Shown here piece by piece: positions 60,401 to 64,000 of a DNA stretch of 64,000 nucleotides (the stretch's first letter is position 1; every line of letters starts with the position of its first letter). The DNA comes from Tenebrio molitor. Its lineage: Eukaryota > Arthropoda > Insecta > Coleoptera > Tenebrionidae. A program made the position numbers and the translations under genes. The stretch spans positions 5,270,001-5,334,000 of the forward strand of contig NC_091055.1 of the NCBI RefSeq assembly GCF_963966145.1. Reading direction: 5' to 3'. The notes beneath the pieces are model-generated. The model was not told the DNA's origin and searched no databases. It was given only the letters and a program-made list of their open reading frames with translations.

Positions 60401-62804
60401 AATGATGTTAAATTTACGCTGGATAAAGATTGGGAAAATCATTTGACAGAAAATATCGAAAACGTTGAAACAAATGGGAAAAAAGAATTAAACATAAATG
60501 TGGGGAATATACCAAAGGAATCGTTTTACGCGGTTATTAACGGAAAGGATTCTCAAGGTAGTAAATTTCGACCATGATTTCAAGCAATTTGTATTATTTA
60601 ACGTTCTCAGGCCATGACTTCAAGAGATTGTCGTATATTAGAGGCAACGTTGACAAAAATGTCTTTTATTTGCCACCTTTAACCGTCGAAGTGGGTCTAG
60701 GATCTGAACTTATCACGCAACCCTACAGACAACCTCAATTGTTTTTCGAAGTAACCAACAACGGAAACACACCTACTCTGGCTAAATTTTTTTGCAGAGA
60801 TGAAAAAGGCATTTTATTATTCATGAATCCTTGGTTGTGAGTATTTCTTGGAGTGAACATACTTCGGATTAAAGGAAAATCTGTTTTTAGCAAGTGGATT
60901 AATCCCCAAGAAACTGCAACTGTTCGTATAACTCTGACAACGCGACCGGGATTCTATCAAGATCTCATAACTTTCTCGGTGGTGGGGTCCGAAACTGTCA
61001 CTAAAAATGTCCTTGTAGACGTGGGTTCGACTAAAGAGGATAGACATGATCCGTATTTAGATTATCACTTTACAAGTGACTGTACAAGTGTGCTTTTTGG
61101 AGCTTGCGAGGATGCTACTTGGACCGTTGAGGTCCAAGCCAAGGACACCGGTTCAGGTAAACAACCGCGAATTTTTCACGTAATTATTTCCGGGTTAACC
61201 ACGATCAAAGTAGAGACAATGACACATGCAAAACATGTTTTGCAATACTATCGGCATCAAGGTTACCTTACGATGAACCAAAATGTCAAACTCCTCAAAC
61301 ACGTCGAACTGAAAGGGATACAGGGTGATTCTGAAATAAGTTTGGAAAAAAAATGTGGAGTATCCTTGACACCAAATAATTCTGCGTAAATGACTTTTGG
61401 AGGTGAAATCAAAAGAATGGAAATTACCCTATATCCTTGTATTTTCAACGCCCATGAATAGGGAAAATTTGTCCGAATTTGTTCATTTCATTAGCAACCA
61501 TTGTTACATCAACTCGACAATAAAGTCGTAGGTGCAAGCACACTGCTTTGTAAATGTTTCTATGGAAATGATCGAGAGGAGTAAGGTTACGTTTGTGACC
61601 GACGGTCACCTTTGATTATTATTGTTGTTACACTACCAAAATAATCAGGTAATCACCTTTAACTCAGCAGCGTACTAGCAATTTTGACCAAATTTTCAAT
61701 CATTTGTATCTCCAAAACGAAAAAACTTTTATAAGAAAAATTTGTTGTCTATGAGTTCGTCTCATCATCACCAATTACCGGGTTTTTTCCAAACTTATTT
61801 CAGAATCACCCTGTATATGACGTAATGATGCATAACTTAAAGAAGTCTTTTGATCAGCTTATTTTATATATCATTTTCAAATTTACCTGAAAATTATTTC
61901 AATCGATCCACGTATGTACCAAACCTTAATACATTAATTCAATTGTGTTCAACCATTGCGTACCGGTACACAAGAGAGTAACATATTTATCACTTTGATT
62001 ACAGAGAATTACTCTACCACTTAACACTTTCATTCTGAATTCTTTTTATCTTATCAGGTCTTCTGCAAGTAGTTTCTAAGCCAAAAGGTATATATTTTCC
62101 CAACGGGTTCACAACCGGAACCACAGAGGAAGTGAGTGGATTTTACAGTGAATCTTGTTGCAACCCAGACTTGGAACTGATTGCTTTTGACAGACAGAAC
62201 AACAGAAAAACTCGTCACCTAAACGCATATCGTTCGTATCTCTAAGAAGTAGTAGAAAAAAAATGAAAGTGTTATTTCTAGGTGCCAATCTGGGTCCGGG
62301 TGCTATAGCAGCGATCGTTCTTGGAGTTGTCTTACTTCTTATCATTATTGCCATTATTATTATTGTAGCCAAGACCAAATGCAAATGTTGTAAGACGCAA
62401 CAGAGTTATGATTTGCCAGTGTACAGAGGGCCGCTTAGCTCTCGAAGAATATAAAAACTACATTTTGTAACTTAAAAAAAAACTTTTACATAAATAGAAC
62501 GGTAGTGTTAAAGAGGGCAATGTTTCTTTAACCACTCTCTGACTAGATGGCGCACCAAGATGATTGTAATAGAAAACTATAATTTTAAAATACTCCCACA
62601 TGTTACATTTTTGGTTATAATTAGTCCAGAAACGTATTTTTGATAAATTCTGTCAAACGACTCACCTGGTAGTAGATTTAGCACTGGCGGTGGCTTTTCT
62701 TTGGCTGGAAGCAGAAGCGCATGTTGCGAAAAATCTTCAATTGTACCTCCAGTTACGGCGGTGTTGAGCAAGGGATTTTTCACTTTTTTGTTAAAATCCA
62801 TCAT
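54444..62804 (-). CDS. SEC23-interacting protein / DDHD phospholipase A1 (PAPLA1 family)
   Basis: Eight minus-strand exons, 62666-62804, 56713-57542, 56534-56660, 56149-56483, 55951-56098, 55485-55901, 55065-55430 and 54444-55015, give 977 residues (human SEC23IP has 1000). The N-terminus (to about 320) is Pro/Ser/Gln-rich, like the SEC31/SEC23-binding region. A WWE-like domain follows (about 325-470; YRPVYHHWFHK, TDGGRYDV, EVRRCSWFHKG, NQWHRKVELPNGE). The lipase part has the oxyanion segment LVHGIGSVCD (about 510) and nucleophile motif GGHSLGS (Ser near 641). The DDHD domain includes FFALGSPIGMF, HPYDPVAYR, RIDYVLQE and SHVCYWESED. The family hydrolyses phosphatidic acid or related lipids at ER exit sites and Golgi. 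I see no SAM domain where mammalian SEC23IP/DDHD2 have one. The first intron (57543-62665) hosts another gene. Confidence 0.93.
58162..62454 (+). CDS. Nested hemicentin/VWA7-like membrane protein gene, frame interrupted once
   Basis: It lies wholly inside the first intron of the minus-strand SEC23IP-like gene. Exons read 58162-58465, about 58479/58503-58760, 58863-59012, 59060-59189, 59244-59477, 60291-60557, 60611-60836, 60891-61156, 62058-62231 and 62282-62454. A signal peptide (MLRVVIILVAITIVHA) is followed by a degenerate VWA domain (PVVLLVENTQQSQN; FVIWGGKNDERLLKQLALHSHG), hemicentin-type beta domains (DLVFPIDSDVTGVHISITPN, WRFRVGNAG, FYAVINGKDSQGHDFKRLS), a Cys-bearing region and, at the end, a transmembrane helix (AIAAIVLGVVLLLIIIAIII) with a short Cys-rich tail. 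Exons 2-9 join in phase, but the first and second exons do not: the frame must shift between 58466 and 58512. The final junction uses a weak donor (C-GTTCGT at 62232). It may be a sequence error or a decaying gene. Confidence 0.65.
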
Positions 62805-63226
62805 TGTATTTAAGGAAGACTAAAAACTAATTCTCATGCTAACAGCTGTTGTGTACAACTGTCAACATTACGTATGAATGAAGATAACGGCAACACACCT
62901 TCCACGTAGTGGTCACAGTGTCAAGTAATGTGCGACACTGCTCAAGTCTCATTAATGCAGCTATACGCGGTTAGATGGCGCTGAAGCATTTGTTGCTAAT
63001 GTTAAATGACAACAATAAATTAGCGCTGTAACAGGTTTAAAAAACTTATCTTTTTATGATGATTCAATAGAAAAACATTTATTTGTTACGTAAAAGTCTT
63101 TGTTCTCATTAATATAAAATTAAATTTTATTTTTCCGTTTTATCACAAAACAAATTAGACGGCTTCTTCAGTTCTGTAATTTATTTATAATCATAATAAT
63201 ATATTAAAAACAAGTTCTTTTCTTTG
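62805..63226. other. Upstream region of the SEC23IP-like gene
   Basis: About 420 bp between its ATG and the stop codon of the next minus-strand gene. The part up to about 63000 is GC-raised and probably the promoter. The AT-rich remainder is likely the 3' UTR of the next gene. No gene seen. Confidence 0.5.
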
Positions 63227-63702
63227 TTAGCAGGAATATTCTAGCCACGACGATTCTCGTAAATTCGGCTGAGCTGTACAAAAATAATTTTGGATCCTTG
63301 TTGTTCCAGGAAGGCGAATGATGCGCAGATCTCCTTCTGGAGTGATTTGGAGGGAATTATACAAAGGTACAACGTTAGTCTTCGGTTTTCCCCATTTGTC
63401 GTACGTGGTTGTGGTCACCGCGCTCGACTGTCGTTGGCCACTTATCGGGTTGATTGTAGCGCACCTAGTCCTTGCGAGAATGCAAGACGTAACATTCTTG
63501 ACCAGGATGACTTGGTCCTCTTCAAAAAGCGCATCGTTATCAGCAGACGCCTGTTCGTAACATTGGCCAATCTACAAAACCATACAAGAGCTAACGGCTC
63601 GTCGAGGACTCACCGACTTACCAATAAATCAGCGTTAACTCTCCTTACGCAACTTACGAATCTGCAGTAACCCGCAACGCAGGCCCCAGTTCCTGGATTC
63701 GA
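63227..63702 (-). CDS. Last exons of an unidentified protein, 5' part beyond the window or unresolved
   Basis: A minus-strand exon 63227-63571 (115 codons with stop) begins after a GTAG acceptor as IGQCYEQASADNDALFEEDQ. It continues through VKNVTSCILARTRCATINPI and TYDKWGKPKTNVVPLYNSLQ and ends SSWLEYSC. An upstream exon 63622-63702 ends in a good donor (TTG-GTAAGT) in the same phase and encodes SNPGTGACVAGYCRFVSCVR and ADLL. The junction intron is 50 bp. Frequent Cys and an NVTS glycosylation site suggest a secreted or extracellular part. I do not recognise the family, and the upstream boundary at 63702 is uncertain. Confidence 0.6.
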
Positions 63703-64000
63703 CTGGAAATCGGGAAATCCTTTCGGTAAACGAACGAAAACATTTCGTTCGAATTCTCGAAATAAAAATGATTCTCCTCCGCTCATTACCAAATAAATCA
63801 TGCACAGATAATTGTATTTATTTACTCTCCAATGTTTACAGCTTAATTCGTTATTGTTATTATGCACATTATTAAATTACGTAAATAGCGGTCGTTGATT
63901 GTTTAAATAAACAAGCGGACTGAAGGCGAGTAAATTTGATAATTCGTCTCAATTATATCTGCGATTGTCTTTTAATGTTACTTACGTCTATTTGTGCGGA
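63703..64000. other. Right edge: probable intron or upstream exon sequence
   Basis: AT-rich. The minus-strand frame of the preceding exon stays open to 63867, so the exon could extend, but an acceptor at 63703 fits better. Nothing else was seen. Confidence 0.35.

Noticed and set aside
1..64000. CRISPR arrays, operons, prophage, rRNA or tRNA genes
   Set aside because: None seen; the exon-intron structure shows a eukaryotic nuclear genome, and no cloverleaf or rRNA-like stretch was recognised by eye.

Overview
The window is nuclear DNA from an insect. It is AT-rich, with short GT-AG introns (often about 50-60 bp), long AT-rich intergenic stretches and several foldback MITE-type elements. Every confidently named gene is a conserved animal gene in insect-like form. 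A beetle is plausible from general look only; I cannot prove the order from this sequence. Exon boundaries were read by hand from splice signals and reading frame, and each completed model closes in frame except where stated.

Layout. 1-1.2 kb: arfaptin (+). 2.1-12.1 kb: a DBHS-family RNA-binding gene (nonA/hrp65 type, +) with two alternative last exons. 16.2-18.5 kb: MEMO1 (+). 22.8-26.7 kb: BTBD7 (+). 27.9-29.6 kb: a five-exon zinc-finger protein gene (-), perhaps fs(1)Ya-like. It shares a 331 bp divergent promoter region with the BAP55/ACTL6A gene (+, 29.9-32.6 kb), which runs convergently into CLN3 (-, 33.0-35.4 kb). 35.4-51.2 kb is largely gene-free, with foldback elements, one GC-rich island and a few orphan exon-like signals. 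51.3-53.9 kb: G protein alpha-i subunit (-). 54.4-62.8 kb: a SEC23IP/DDHD-type phospholipase (-). Its 5.1 kb first intron contains a nested opposite-strand gene for a hemicentin/VWA7-like membrane protein, whose reading frame is interrupted once. 63.2-63.7 kb: the 3' exons of an unidentified minus-strand gene that continues past the window.

The genes do not form an operon-like pathway. Two act in the early secretory/Golgi pathway (arfaptin, SEC23IP-like), two in nuclear RNA or chromatin work (DBHS, BAP55), one in lysosomes (CLN3) and one in receptor signalling (G alpha-i).

I found no undescribed multi-gene system. The points most worth following are the nested VWA-like gene with its frame break and altered metal site, the alternative DBHS tail, an intron of the G alpha-i gene that is over 40% MITE, a two-copy TA-flanked foldback family, a GC-AG intron in CLN3, interlocked poly(A) signals of BAP55 and CLN3, and a possible small secreted protein gene with signals at 36.6 kb and 45.9 kb.
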